From NCBI GenBank assembly GCA_036744795.1, contig DAIOHK010000029.1:1-29308 (forward strand): a stretch of 29,308 bases of DNA, given 5' to 3'. Below the pieces are notes generated by a model. That model was not told where the DNA came from. It made no database searches and saw nothing but the letters and a program-made list of their open reading frames with translations. Positions 14,948 to 22,572 of the stretch are shown here, in pieces. The DNA comes from UBA5486 sp036744795. Lineage in GTDB: Bacteria; Bacillota; UBA4882; UBA10575. The translations under genes and the position numbers were made by a program. Position 1 is the first letter of the stretch. Every line of letters starts with the position of its first letter.

Positions 14948-16678
14948 TTACTCTTCTGAGTTATTTATTTCCGAATAAAAGTTATTTTTCTCTTGATCAA
15001 ATCCATAATCTAAATTACTTTCTGAATTACCAGCGGAATTAGAGTTTAAACCAGCCGGCCCGGAACTAATCACAAAACTCATCTCTGTATTTAGAGGTAC
15101 AACCTCTCCAGGTAGCGGCTTTTGATCTAGTATATTTCCTTTTGCATACGGGCTGGATTTATAGATTAAAGAATTATCAAAGACTAAACCCAGACTAGCT
15201 AGTTCTGATTGTACTTTCATCAGGGAAGAGCCAATAAAATTCGGAACCTCAACATACTCCGGGCCTAGACTACGATAGATATCAACATTGGCACCCTTTT
15301 GAATCTTAGTATTAGGAGCGGGTTTTTGCCGGATGATGTAATCTTTGGGAACATTTTTATTACTTTCTGAGTAAACATCACCTTTTTTTAAGCCAGCCTG
15401 ATCCAATAAAATTTCGGCCTCAATCAATGTTTTTCCCGCTAAATTCGGTACAATAACAGTTTCGATTCCCGAGCTTAAAACAATATCAATTACTCGACCT
15501 TTACGCACAATCATACCTGGTTTTGGTACCTGAGAAAGAATTCCACCGGGTTGAACATTTTCATCTGCTTCATGTTTCTTTACATTTAACTTTAAACCAT
15601 TTTCCGCTGCCAGCTTTTCCGCCTCTTTCACCTCAAAACCCACAAAATCAGGAACTAAAACTTCCGGTTTAGGAGGAATTAGATATAAAAAACCTACACC
15701 AGCTAAAGCAAAGGCTAATATGATCGTAGTAATAAATATTGCAAGATTTGCCAATCTACTATTTGTTACTTTATGTGGTTTTTCTTCCTCTTTTTCTTTT
15801 AAATCCTTTGCTATATTCAAAACCTGAGTCGGATAATCTTCAACAGGTTTACCCTCAGTCTCTAATCCTAGAATCCCCTGGATATCTTTACTTAATGCTA
15901 AAGCTGAAGGATATCTTTGATCTAAATCTTTAGCTAAAATCCGATTAAATAAATTAACTACCGATTGGGGTTGACCTTCACAAATTTTACTAAGCAGGGG
16001 TGGCTCCTCTTGAATGTGTTTTAAAGCAATAGCAATTGGGCTTTCCCCCTGAAATAAAACCTCACCAGTAAGCATCTCATATAAAATACAACCGAGAGAA
16101 TAAAGATCCGATTGGGGTCCTACCGGTAAACCCCTTGCCTGTTCTGGAGAGAAATACTGAACTGAACCCATAACCACCCCAGTTTGGGTAAATCCGCTAG
16201 ATGAAACTGCCCGGGCAATTCCAAAATCTGTCACCTTCACAATTCCATCAGAAGTTATGAGGATATTATGAGGTTTAATATCACGATGAACAATATTATG
16301 CTCATGGGCATGACGAAGTGCTTCACTAATTTGAAGTGTTATTCGTAGAGCCCGGCTTAAAGTAAAAGGCGCTTCTTTCCTGATTAGATCTTTTAGATTG
16401 GTACCGGATATATACTCCATTACAATATAATGGGTATCCCCATCCCGGCCAACATCAAAGATATTAACTACATTAGAATGAGAAAGACTAGCCGCTGACT
16501 GTGCCTCTCTACGGAATCTTTCAACAAATTCTTTATCTGAGGAATATTGAGGGCGAAGAATCTTAATAGCCACTATTCGTTGGAGCAAAGTACACTCCGC
16601 CTTATAGACTAGGGCCATACCACCTTCGCCAATTAATTCAAGTATTCTATATCGATTGCCCAGAAGACGTCCTATCAC
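14948..16678 (-). CDS. prkC: PASTA-domain serine/threonine protein kinase (PrkC/Stk1)
   Basis: 576 aa from the GTG at 16678, which has AGAGGTG about 6 nt upstream and gives the usual IGRLLGNRYRILELIG start. The kinase domain (about 9-270) has GEGGMALVYK, AIKIL, HRDIKPHN and DFG. A proline-poor linker leads to one transmembrane helix (about 318-342), then three extracellular PASTA repeats (about 345-545) that bind muropeptides, and a Ser/Asn-rich tail. It senses cell-wall fragments and, in relatives, controls germination, wall synthesis and IreB. It pairs with prpC upstream; the 115-bp gap holds no evident gene or terminator. Confidence 0.95.
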   Translation of the reverse strand: MIGRLLGNRYRILELIGEGGMALVYKAECTLLQRIVAIKILRPQYSSDKEFVERFRREAQSAASLSHSNVVNIFDVGRDGDTHYIVMEYISGTNLKDLIRKEAPFTLSRALRITLQISEALRHAHEHNIVHRDIKPHNILITSDGIVKVTDFGIARAVSSSGFTQTGVVMGSVQYFSPEQARGLPVGPQSDLYSLGCILYEMLTGEVLFQGESPIAIALKHIQEEPPLLSKICEGQPQSVVNLFNRILAKDLDQRYPSALALSKDIQGILGLETEGKPVEDYPTQVLNIAKDLKEKEEEKPHKVTNSRLANLAIFITTIILAFALAGVGFLYLIPPKPEVLVPDFVGFEVKEAEKLAAENGLKLNVKKHEADENVQPGGILSQVPKPGMIVRKGRVIDIVLSSGIETVIVPNLAGKTLIEAEILLDQAGLKKGDVYSESNKNVPKDYIIRQKPAPNTKIQKGANVDIYRSLGPEYVEVPNFIGSSLMKVQSELASLGLVFDNSLIYKSSPYAKGNILDQKPLPGEVVPLNTEMSFVISSGPAGLNSNSAGNSESNLDYGFDQEKNNFYSEINNSEE

Positions 16679-16792
16679 ACAATTCACCTCTACGGGCCAC
16701 TTAAAACCCAAATAATCATAAAATAAATAAACTGTTTTAAAGAAGGTTTTTCGCCATAAATCAGAAAAATCCTCCCCACAAGGACAATTCCA

Positions 16793-17488
16793 TTATACTT
16801 GAGCAATAATTACAGAAATATTATCTATACCGCCTTTGTCATTAGCAGTCTTCACTAAATATTCGGCACTTTCCTGTGGAGATAGGTCTAAAGCAAGGAT
16901 GGAAGCTATCTCTTCATTATCCAACATTACAGTTAACCCATCAGTACAAAGTAGGATCCGATCTCCCTTTGTGACCGGATGTTCCTTACACTCTACCTTG
17001 ATCTCCCCTGGCGTCCCTAAAGCTCTTGTGAGAACATTCTTCTGAGGATGACACTTTGCCTGTTCCTTTGTGATTCCTCCACCACGAACCAGTTCTTCAA
17101 CTAATGAATGATCAGTAGTTAATTGTGTCAGAATCCCCTCATGCCACCAATATACCCGGCTATCCCCAACATGGGCCACGTATATACGATCTGTTTCTAC
17201 TTTAACAATCGCAACCGTTGTTCCCATCCCAGAACATTCCCGATGCAGACTGGCGTAATCTAAAAGAGCACGGTTAGCTTTATTTAAGGATATAGGTAAG
17301 ATATCTATAAATTCCGAACCCTCAGCTTCAATCGCCAAAACCCGTTCAACTACCAAGGCACTCGCCACTTCACCGGCATTACAACCACCCATCCCATCAG
17401 CCAAAACTAAAAGTGTATCTTTACGCCCCATGCTATCTTCATTAGTTTCTCTAACTTTTCCTACATGGGTTGCCATTCCCACCTTCAT
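16793..17488 (-). CDS. prpC: PP2C-family Ser/Thr phosphatase (PrpC/Stp)
   Basis: 231 aa, soluble. All PPM metal-site motifs are present: TNEDS near residue 16, VLADGMGG with the bridging Asp, GMGTTVAI, VGDSRVYWW, TDHSLVEEL, LLCTDGLT and GGIDNISVIIA. It reverses phosphorylation by the adjacent PASTA kinase. It starts at ATG behind GAGGTGGG and follows the FHA gene by 30 bp. The order FHA-prpC-prkC on one transcript suggests a writer, eraser and reader module. Confidence 0.95.
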   Translation of the reverse strand: MKVGMATHVGKVRETNEDSMGRKDTLLVLADGMGGCNAGEVASALVVERVLAIEAEGSEFIDILPISLNKANRALLDYASLHRECSGMGTTVAIVKVETDRIYVAHVGDSRVYWWHEGILTQLTTDHSLVEELVRGGGITKEQAKCHPQKNVLTRALGTPGEIKVECKEHPVTKGDRILLCTDGLTVMLDNEEIASILALDLSPQESAEYLVKTANDKGGIDNISVIIAQV

Positions 17489-17518
17489 AATCCCACCTCG
17501 CTACTTCTCTCCTGGTTT

Positions 17519-17962
17519 TTACTTTTTTCCGTTAACCATATCTGCAGACTCTCTTTGGAGAGAGATTACTTTTAGTACTGATTCACCAACTCTGATCTCA
17601 TCCCCAGGGAAAACAAAGGTGTTTTCAATTCGCTGATTATTACAGTAAGTTCCATTGGTGCTCCCCAAATCCTTTAATAAAAAGGTTTTCTTTAGAAAAG
17701 AATATTCCAAAACAGCATGTTCCCTTGAAACCTTAGGATCATTTAATTTAATATAATTTTCATCCCGCCGCCCAATTTTAATTGTAATTGGGGGCAATAA
17801 AAATTCACGGCCTTGGTCAGAACCGGAGATTACTACTAAAGCTAGTTGAAGTTTTTTTGTCCGTTTTCCCTTAATCCTCTTGAATACTTTAGTCTCCTCA
17901 ACTAGATCCTCCTGTTTACCCTTATCTTTTCCCCCATATGATTGCTGATTACTTAGACTCAT
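17519..17962 (-). CDS. Small FHA-domain protein with GarA-like N-terminal threonine motif
   Basis: 147 aa. A charged N-terminal tail (1-37) precedes one FHA domain (about 40-135) with the phosphothreonine-binding residues in place: IGRRDENYI, VSREHAVLEY and GSTNGTYCNN. The tail carries VEETKVF with Thr24, resembling the ETTSVF phospho-site of mycobacterial GarA and corynebacterial OdhI, where the kinase phosphorylates the tail and the FHA domain then binds it. It lies immediately before prpC-prkC. The substrate role is inference; the actual target enzyme is unknown. Confidence 0.88.
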   Translation of the reverse strand: MSLSNQQSYGGKDKGKQEDLVEETKVFKRIKGKRTKKLQLALVVISGSDQGREFLLPPITIKIGRRDENYIKLNDPKVSREHAVLEYSFLKKTFLLKDLGSTNGTYCNNQRIENTFVFPGDEIRVGESVLKVISLQRESADMVNGKK

Positions 17963-18054
17963 TATAACACATCTCCTATTAAAATTAAGTGAATATTTTT
18001 ATACATATATTCTCCTATTGAAACATACTCGTACCTTCGAAGAGCAGACACTAA

Positions 18055-19104
18055 TTAGCTTTCAGTTGGATGATGAAAGACCAATGACGAGTATTGAGAA
18101 GCTAGTTGGCCACAAGCAGCTCCCACCTCTGCACCCCGTTCCTGCCGAATGCTGGCCGCCACTCCATTATTACGTAGAGTACTAAGAAAATATTGAAGGG
18201 TCTGATTTTCAGAAGCCCGGTAAGGAACATCTGGTACAGGGTTATAAGGAATTAGATTAATATGACAAAGCCATCCTCCTGCTAAATCAGTTAAGGATTT
18301 TAGATCCTCTTTATGATCATTAACCCCTTTAATCATGATATATTCCAATGTCACTCGACGGTTAGTCTTTTGCGCATAACTTTTACAGGCTTTCATAACA
18401 GTAGCAAGAGGGTAGGTACGATTAAGCGGAATTAAATCTGATCTTAATCCATTATTGGCCGCATGAAGAGAGAGTGCTAGGTTAATCTGGAGCTCTTCTT
18501 CTGCCAAACGGTTAATTCCCGGAACTACACCACTAGTAGAGATAGTAAGGTGCCTGGCAGCAACCCCCAACCCATAATCGGCATTCAGTAGTTTAATTGC
18601 TTTCAAAGTAGCATCATAATTTGCCAGAGGCTCACCTTGTCCCATAGCAACTGCGTGAGAGATTCTGGTTTTACAATTAAGACCAATCTGTCTGACTTGA
18701 TCAACAATTTCCCCGGCAGTCAAATTACGATAAAAACCTTTTTGCCCAGTAGCACAGAAAACACAGCCAATCGCACATCCTACCTGGGTAGAAAAACAAA
18801 CCGTCTTCCTCTTTTCTTCAGGAATATATACTGCTTCAATATTCATTCCATCTTGTAAACGAAACAAATATTTTTTTGTTCCATCCTCTGCTTCTCTTAC
18901 GTTTTCTATTGATACCATGGAAGGAAATAAACCCTTATCCTTCAAATCTTTACGTAAGGTTACCGGTAGATTAGTCATTTCATTAAAATCGTTAGTACCT
19001 TTCTGATAAAGCCACTCCATGATCTGTTTAGCCCGATAACGTGGCTGGCCAAAACTGTTGATATATTCTTCAAGTTCGTCTAGTGTTGCTCCTATTATCT
19101 CCAA
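18055..19104 (-). CDS. rlmN: Dual-specificity rRNA/tRNA adenine C2 methyltransferase RlmN
   Basis: 349 aa radical-SAM enzyme that methylates C2 of A2503 in 23S rRNA and A37 in some tRNAs. The cluster motif CxxxCxxC is at Cys110, Cys114 and Cys117 (GCAIGCVFC), the SAM motif GQGEP follows, and the C-terminal methyl-carrying Cys lies in GAACGQLA. It starts at TTG with AAAGGAG 8 nt upstream. It opens the conserved rlmN-(FHA)-prpC-prkC-rsgA-rpe order. Cfr differs at several active-site surroundings, and nothing here points to Cfr. Confidence 0.95.
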   Translation of the reverse strand: MEIIGATLDELEEYINSFGQPRYRAKQIMEWLYQKGTNDFNEMTNLPVTLRKDLKDKGLFPSMVSIENVREAEDGTKKYLFRLQDGMNIEAVYIPEEKRKTVCFSTQVGCAIGCVFCATGQKGFYRNLTAGEIVDQVRQIGLNCKTRISHAVAMGQGEPLANYDATLKAIKLLNADYGLGVAARHLTISTSGVVPGINRLAEEELQINLALSLHAANNGLRSDLIPLNRTYPLATVMKACKSYAQKTNRRVTLEYIMIKGVNDHKEDLKSLTDLAGGWLCHINLIPYNPVPDVPYRASENQTLQYFLSTLRNNGVAASIRQERGAEVGAACGQLASQYSSLVFHHPTES

Positions 19105-19263
19105 TTTACTATCTCCTTTTATACAGTATCAGTAAAATCTATTAACATTAAGTCACTTCTAAAGTCTTTTCCATCTCTAGGAAGCCTTTTCCTTTTATCG
19201 TGCCCATTTTTTTTGAAACCATTAAAAAAAACCCTTACAGGAGAGAAGTCTTCAGCCTTAAGA

Positions 19264-19365
19264 AATTGCATAACTATTTATTAAAATTGGCCACATATAC
19301 GATAGCCTTAATTAAAGCTAAACATTATATGTGGCCAAATACATACTTAAGTTAGTTATGCAATT
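19264..19365. repeat. 102-bp palindromic element between spo0A and rlmN
   Basis: Three nested inverted repeats share one centre: AATTGCATAACT (19264) with AGTTATGCAATT (19354), both 12/12; TTGGCCACATATA (19287) with TATATGTGGCCAA (19326), 13/13; and TAGCcTTAATTAAaGCTA at the middle. The unpaired stretches between arms are AT-rich. No T-run follows directly. It lies in the 308-bp gap downstream of spo0A, which holds no gene. Confidence 0.8.
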
Positions 19366-19412
19366 CTCCCACCCGCTTAGGCCCTAATAAAAAAAAATAA
19401 ATATAAACCCAT

Positions 19413-20222
19413 TCACCCGGGAACCTGCAACTGGAGGCGAATCCGATCAGCCACTTTTGCGATAAAAGAAGCAGCTGTAGGAAATCTTGATCTTGTCCCT
19501 TGATAATTATCAATTCCAAACATTTTCTTAAAGGACTCGGGATTACCTCTTTCCCAACCTGTTTCGATCGTATGTCTAATTGCCGATTCTACCCCACTCG
19601 AAGTTGAATTATACTTCTCCGCAATTCGGGGGTATAGATTTTTGGTAATATTCCCCAAAATATCTTCTTCCTGTACTGTCATAATAATTGCATCCCGTAA
19701 GTAACTATATCCTCGAAAATGTGCCGGAACTCCCATTTCATGAAATAACTTGGTAACCTCTATCTCCAAACGATGACGGGAGAACCCTTTAGTAGATATT
19801 GGGGGCGAATTATATTTATGACTACTCTCTTTGGTGTAATCCCCATGTTTTTTACCAAATTGGCGAATCCGCTCCATTAAGATTAGAGTGTCGAATGGTT
19901 TAACCATATAGTAGGCTGCTCCCATAGAAATCATACGCTGAACCATTGACTCTTGTTCAAATGCTGTTAATACAATCACCTCAGGAGCATCGCCAATCTC
20001 TACCAGGCGTTCCATAACCCCGATCCCATCAAGATATGGCATGGTAATATCCAGAATTAGAACATCAGGTTTATATTCTTTGACCATCTCAAGAGCTTGC
20101 AAGCCATCGTATGCTACTGCTACCAATTCCATATCCTCTTGGATCTTGATATGCTCAGAAAGCACATGGCATAATTCTAGATTATTATCAGCCAAGACCA
20201 CCCTAATTATTTCGTCTGACAA
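19413..20222 (-). CDS. spo0A: Sporulation master regulator Spo0A, altered recognition helix
   Basis: 269 aa. Receiver domain (about 1-122) with acidic pocket, phospho-acceptor Asp58 (LILDITMPYLDG), Thr86 and Lys108. The C-terminal Spo0A DNA-binding domain (about 145-269) has GVPAHFRGYSYLRDAI and ends in IRLQLQVPG. In the recognition helix the near-universal SRVERAIRH reads SGVESAIRH (Gly210, Ser213), replacing two arginines, one a known DNA-contact position; the codons GGG and TCG are clear. It starts at TTG, 7 nt after AAAGGAGGG. A candidate SigH promoter precedes it. It is not next to spoIVB, its usual neighbour. Confidence 0.95.
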   Translation of the reverse strand: MSDEIIRVVLADNNLELCHVLSEHIKIQEDMELVAVAYDGLQALEMVKEYKPDVLILDITMPYLDGIGVMERLVEIGDAPEVIVLTAFEQESMVQRMISMGAAYYMVKPFDTLILMERIRQFGKKHGDYTKESSHKYNSPPISTKGFSRHRLEIEVTKLFHEMGVPAHFRGYSYLRDAIIMTVQEEDILGNITKNLYPRIAEKYNSTSSGVESAIRHTIETGWERGNPESFKKMFGIDNYQGTRSRFPTAASFIAKVADRIRLQLQVPG

Positions 20223-20247
20223 TAAAGAGCCCTCCTTTCCGTCCTTC

Positions 20248-20276
20248 TATTTCTACACAAAATTTCTATTTCCTTC
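20248..20276 (-). promoter_or_regulatory. Candidate SigH promoter of spo0A
   Basis: On the minus strand GAAGGAAAT (20268-20276) is followed by 11 bp and GTAGAAATA (20248-20256). This fits the SigH pattern RnAGGAwWW-N11/12-RnnGAATww with one mismatch (GAAA for GAAT). B. subtilis spo0A also has a SigH-dependent promoter. It lies 26 bp before the TTG start. Confidence 0.5.
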
Positions 20277-20318
20277 CCATAAATGTAATTTTTTTATGTT
20301 AAGGAGGGTTCTCTATAT

Positions 20319-20831
20319 TCAAAATGGTTGTTTCTTAATTGACATCAAATAAATATCTTTCCACTCCTTATCTTTTAAGCGTTTTAGAAAAGCCTGTTTT
20401 TTAAAACCGTTTTTTTGATAACATCGGATTGCCCGAAAATTAAAAGTATAAACTCGAAGATAAACCAGGTTCAAATTGAGATCTTCAAAAACATATCTAA
20501 GAAATTTTTGCAGTGCCAAACTACCATATCCTCGGTTCCAATACGCCTTCTCTCCTATCCTAATCCGTAATTCCGCCTCTTTTCGTCTCCAACATATATG
20601 ATCAAGTTCTAAATCCCCAATCAATTTCCCCTTTTCATCCTCTAAAGCATACAAACGATACTCCCTATTTTTCATCATTTGAGCAAACCAAACTTCACAT
20701 TCTTCCAAAGTCCCAGGCAAGCCTCGATCAACAAAGTATTCTACCTCCGGATCTTTGTTCCAAGCAACCATTGTTTTGAGATCCTCCTTAACAAAGGGAC
20801 GAATCTTAACGGAGTAGGCTTTTTTTACCAT
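20319..20831 (-). CDS. GNAT-family N-acetyltransferase
   Basis: 170 aa. GNAT fold of the RimJ/RimL (Acetyltransf_3) type: IRPFVKEDLKTMVAWNKDPEV at the N-terminus, strand LIGDLELDHI, acetyl-CoA loop around YWNRGYGSLALQKFLRYVF, then LRVYTFNFRAIRCYQKNGFK. Substrate unknown; relatives acetylate ribosomal protein N-termini, aminoglycosides or polyamines. It starts at ATG, with AGAAGGAG upstream. It stands alone between dipeptidase and spo0A, and its stop lies 97 bp before the spo0A start. Confidence 0.88.
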   Translation of the reverse strand: MVKKAYSVKIRPFVKEDLKTMVAWNKDPEVEYFVDRGLPGTLEECEVWFAQMMKNREYRLYALEDEKGKLIGDLELDHICWRRKEAELRIRIGEKAYWNRGYGSLALQKFLRYVFEDLNLNLVYLRVYTFNFRAIRCYQKNGFKKQAFLKRLKDKEWKDIYLMSIKKQPF

Positions 20832-20890
20832 TACTACAACTCCTTCTGCGATTAAATTGTAACTGTTTCTTCAAATAGTACTGCAACTAT

Positions 20891-20948
20891 ACCTGTATTA
20901 GCCTAAAATTCTACTGCTTAACAAGTAACCCTCTAAGTAAATACAGGT
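20891..20948. repeat. Spaced inverted repeat upstream of the GNAT gene
   Basis: ACCTGTATT (20891-20899) and AATACAGGT (20940-20948) are a perfect 9-bp inverted repeat 40 bp apart, in the gap between the dipeptidase stop and the GNAT start. No T-run is present. It could be a pair of regulator half-sites or chance. Confidence 0.35.
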
Positions 20949-20980
20949 AGAGAGGGGTATGTTATGCAATTTCGCCTTTT

Positions 20981-21949
20981 TCAAATCCTTTTAGAAAATT
21001 TCTTTTTAAACAAACGATAAAGATTACCGCCAGCAAAATTATTGATAATCCCCTCATTAAATCCGTAATCTTCAAGCTGGTTTAAGAAATAAGGAAGCCC
21101 AGTTACATCTCTTAAGTCCTCCGGAGTTATTTCGATTCCATCAAAATCACTTCCCAAAGCTGGGCAATCCTCACCGGCTACTTTTATTACCTCTTCCAGA
21201 TGGGGTATGAGATCCGTACATTTAACCTTATTTCTATTGATAAAGGGAGGATAAAATGTTAAACCAACTGTCCCTCCTGTCGAAGCAATCATCTTAATCT
21301 GTTCTGTATCCAAGTTCCTAATATGCGGAAAAACTCCAAATACATTAGCATGGGTAACGCAAACTGGTTCCCGAACAATATTCAATAAATCAATAAAACT
21401 CCCTTTTCCTAGATGGGATAAGTCCAAAATTATTCCTAAATCTTCAGCTGTTTTTACTACCTGTTTTCCTAAAGCTGTTAAGCCCAAGTCCTTTTTAGCA
21501 TATACCCCTGAAGCAAATTGATTCTCCTTATTCCAAGTAAGGGAAATCATTCTAACCCCCAGTTTAAAAAATTCATTAATCCTAGATAATTCACCCTCTA
21601 AAGGCTCGAGCCCTTCCATTGCCAGTATAATACCTATTTTTCCTCCTTTCTCCCAATTGGCAAAATCACTACCTGTCCTGATCCAAATTAGCTTTTCCTT
21701 TAATGCTTCGTATTCTGCTCTCCATCGGAAGATAATATTTTTAGCCCAGGAATAAGGGTTTTTTTTGGTCGCTGCACAAATTGCCATTACCTGTAAATCT
21801 ACCCCTGCTTCTAGCAACCTTGGTAAATCTATATGCTGTCTCTCATTATACTGACCCAAACTTCCATTCTCTTCGGTAATCCGTACCAATGTATCAGCAT
21901 GCCCATCAATTATCGGATAATAAATTTTCTCTTTACTAGTCTTAATCAT
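20981..21949 (-). CDS. Membrane dipeptidase family (M19) peptidase
   Basis: 322 aa, no signal peptide. Zinc TIM-barrel peptidase of family M19: metal ligands in DGHADT (about 15-20), the bridging Glu in LAMEGLEPL, His in ILDLSHLG and VTHAN, and the C-terminal GSDFDG and FAGGNLYRLF. Such enzymes split dipeptides, including D-amino-acid ones, and B. subtilis-type homologues are cytoplasmic. It starts at ATG with AAGTAAGATG just upstream and no strong ribosome site. It may act in recycling of peptidoglycan peptides, which is inference. Confidence 0.92.
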   Translation of the reverse strand: MIKTSKEKIYYPIIDGHADTLVRITEENGSLGQYNERQHIDLPRLLEAGVDLQVMAICAATKKNPYSWAKNIIFRWRAEYEALKEKLIWIRTGSDFANWEKGGKIGIILAMEGLEPLEGELSRINEFFKLGVRMISLTWNKENQFASGVYAKKDLGLTALGKQVVKTAEDLGIILDLSHLGKGSFIDLLNIVREPVCVTHANVFGVFPHIRNLDTEQIKMIASTGGTVGLTFYPPFINRNKVKCTDLIPHLEEVIKVAGEDCPALGSDFDGIEITPEDLRDVTGLPYFLNQLEDYGFNEGIINNFAGGNLYRLFKKKFSKRI

Positions 21950-21979
21950 CTTACTTTCCTCTCTATTATTTCTTAAAAC

Positions 21980-22007
21980 AAAAAAAGAACCTATAAATTA
22001 TATAGGT
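21980..22007 (-). terminator. Terminator between spoVS and the dipeptidase gene
   Basis: ACCTATA (21989-21995) pairs with TATAGGT (22001-22007). On the minus strand the stem is followed by TCTTTTTTTG. It ends transcripts arriving from spoVS and the palindromic region. Confidence 0.7.
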
Positions 22008-22046
22008 CCATACTTTAAAAAATAACATAATCTCTTAGCTCGTCTT

Positions 22047-22173
22047 TCGTCGCTCGTATAATCGCGAGCCTCACAGAAGAATATTGATGCTCGTCTGAAA
22101 GTCAGCCTTTGGCGTTTTTCATTTAGAATTATCATGAGCATCTTGCAAAAGTAAACTTCCACGCGAGCAACGA
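22047..22173. repeat. Nested inverted-repeat element between spoVS and dipeptidase
   Basis: Outer arms TCGTCGCTCG (22047-22056) and CGAGCAACGA (22164-22173) match at 9 of 10; inner arms GATGCTC (22086-22092) and GAGCATC (22136-22142) match perfectly; CTGA/TCAG pair near the centre. The 13-mer TCGTCGCTCGTAT recurs at 29028-29040 next to fold-back copy 3. Short open frames across this stretch look spurious. Confidence 0.6.
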
Positions 22174-22215
22174 GTAACAAGAGAGAAATGTCTCAAAAAT
22201 TAATCAGGAGAAATA

Positions 22216-22476
22216 TTACCTAGGTTCAATAATTAGTTTAATAGCTGTTCTTTCTTGCCCATCTATAATGATGTCAGTAAATGCTGGAATACAAATTAAA
22301 TCAATCCCACTGGGGGCAACAAAACCTCTAGCAATTGCTACTGCTTTCACCGCTTGATTTAATGCTCCAGCTCCAATTGCTTGTATTTCTGCCGCTCCTT
22401 TCTCCCTTAATACTCCAGCCAATGCCCCAGCCACCGAATTTGGATTAGATTTTGCCGAAACCTTTAATACTTCCAT
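22216..22476 (-). CDS. spoVS: Stage V sporulation protein S
   Basis: 86 aa, the standard length, with the highly conserved sequence MEVLKVSAKSNPNSVAGALA, GAGALNQAVKAVAIARGFVA and ERTAIKLIIEPR. SpoVS is an Alba-fold-like protein needed after engulfment and involved in septation control in B. subtilis. It starts at ATG with AAGGAGGGGG. On the minus strand AAAGGAATT and GTATAAT upstream resemble SigH elements, but the spacing (9 bp) is short, so I do not score it as a promoter. The order rny-X-ymdB-spoVS agrees with other Firmicutes. Confidence 0.96.
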   Translation of the reverse strand: MEVLKVSAKSNPNSVAGALAGVLREKGAAEIQAIGAGALNQAVKAVAIARGFVAPSGIDLICIPAFTDIIIDGQERTAIKLIIEPR

Positions 22477-22572
22477 TGCTTAATCCCCCTCCTTGAAATA
22501 TGTCAACTTTGTTAACTATATCTATATATATATTATACTCACCATAAAATTCCTTTTTTTTTAATTAACTTT

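Noticed and set aside
21998..22180. 60-codon open frame on the minus strand
   Set aside because: It covers the nested inverted repeats and a terminator, has no ribosome site and encodes Arg/Cys-rich sequence without recognisable features.
22532..22556. SigH promoter for spoVS
   Set aside because: AAAGGAATT is a good -35 match, but the nearest -10-like sequence is only 9 bp away and has a mismatch; mentioned under spoVS but not scored.
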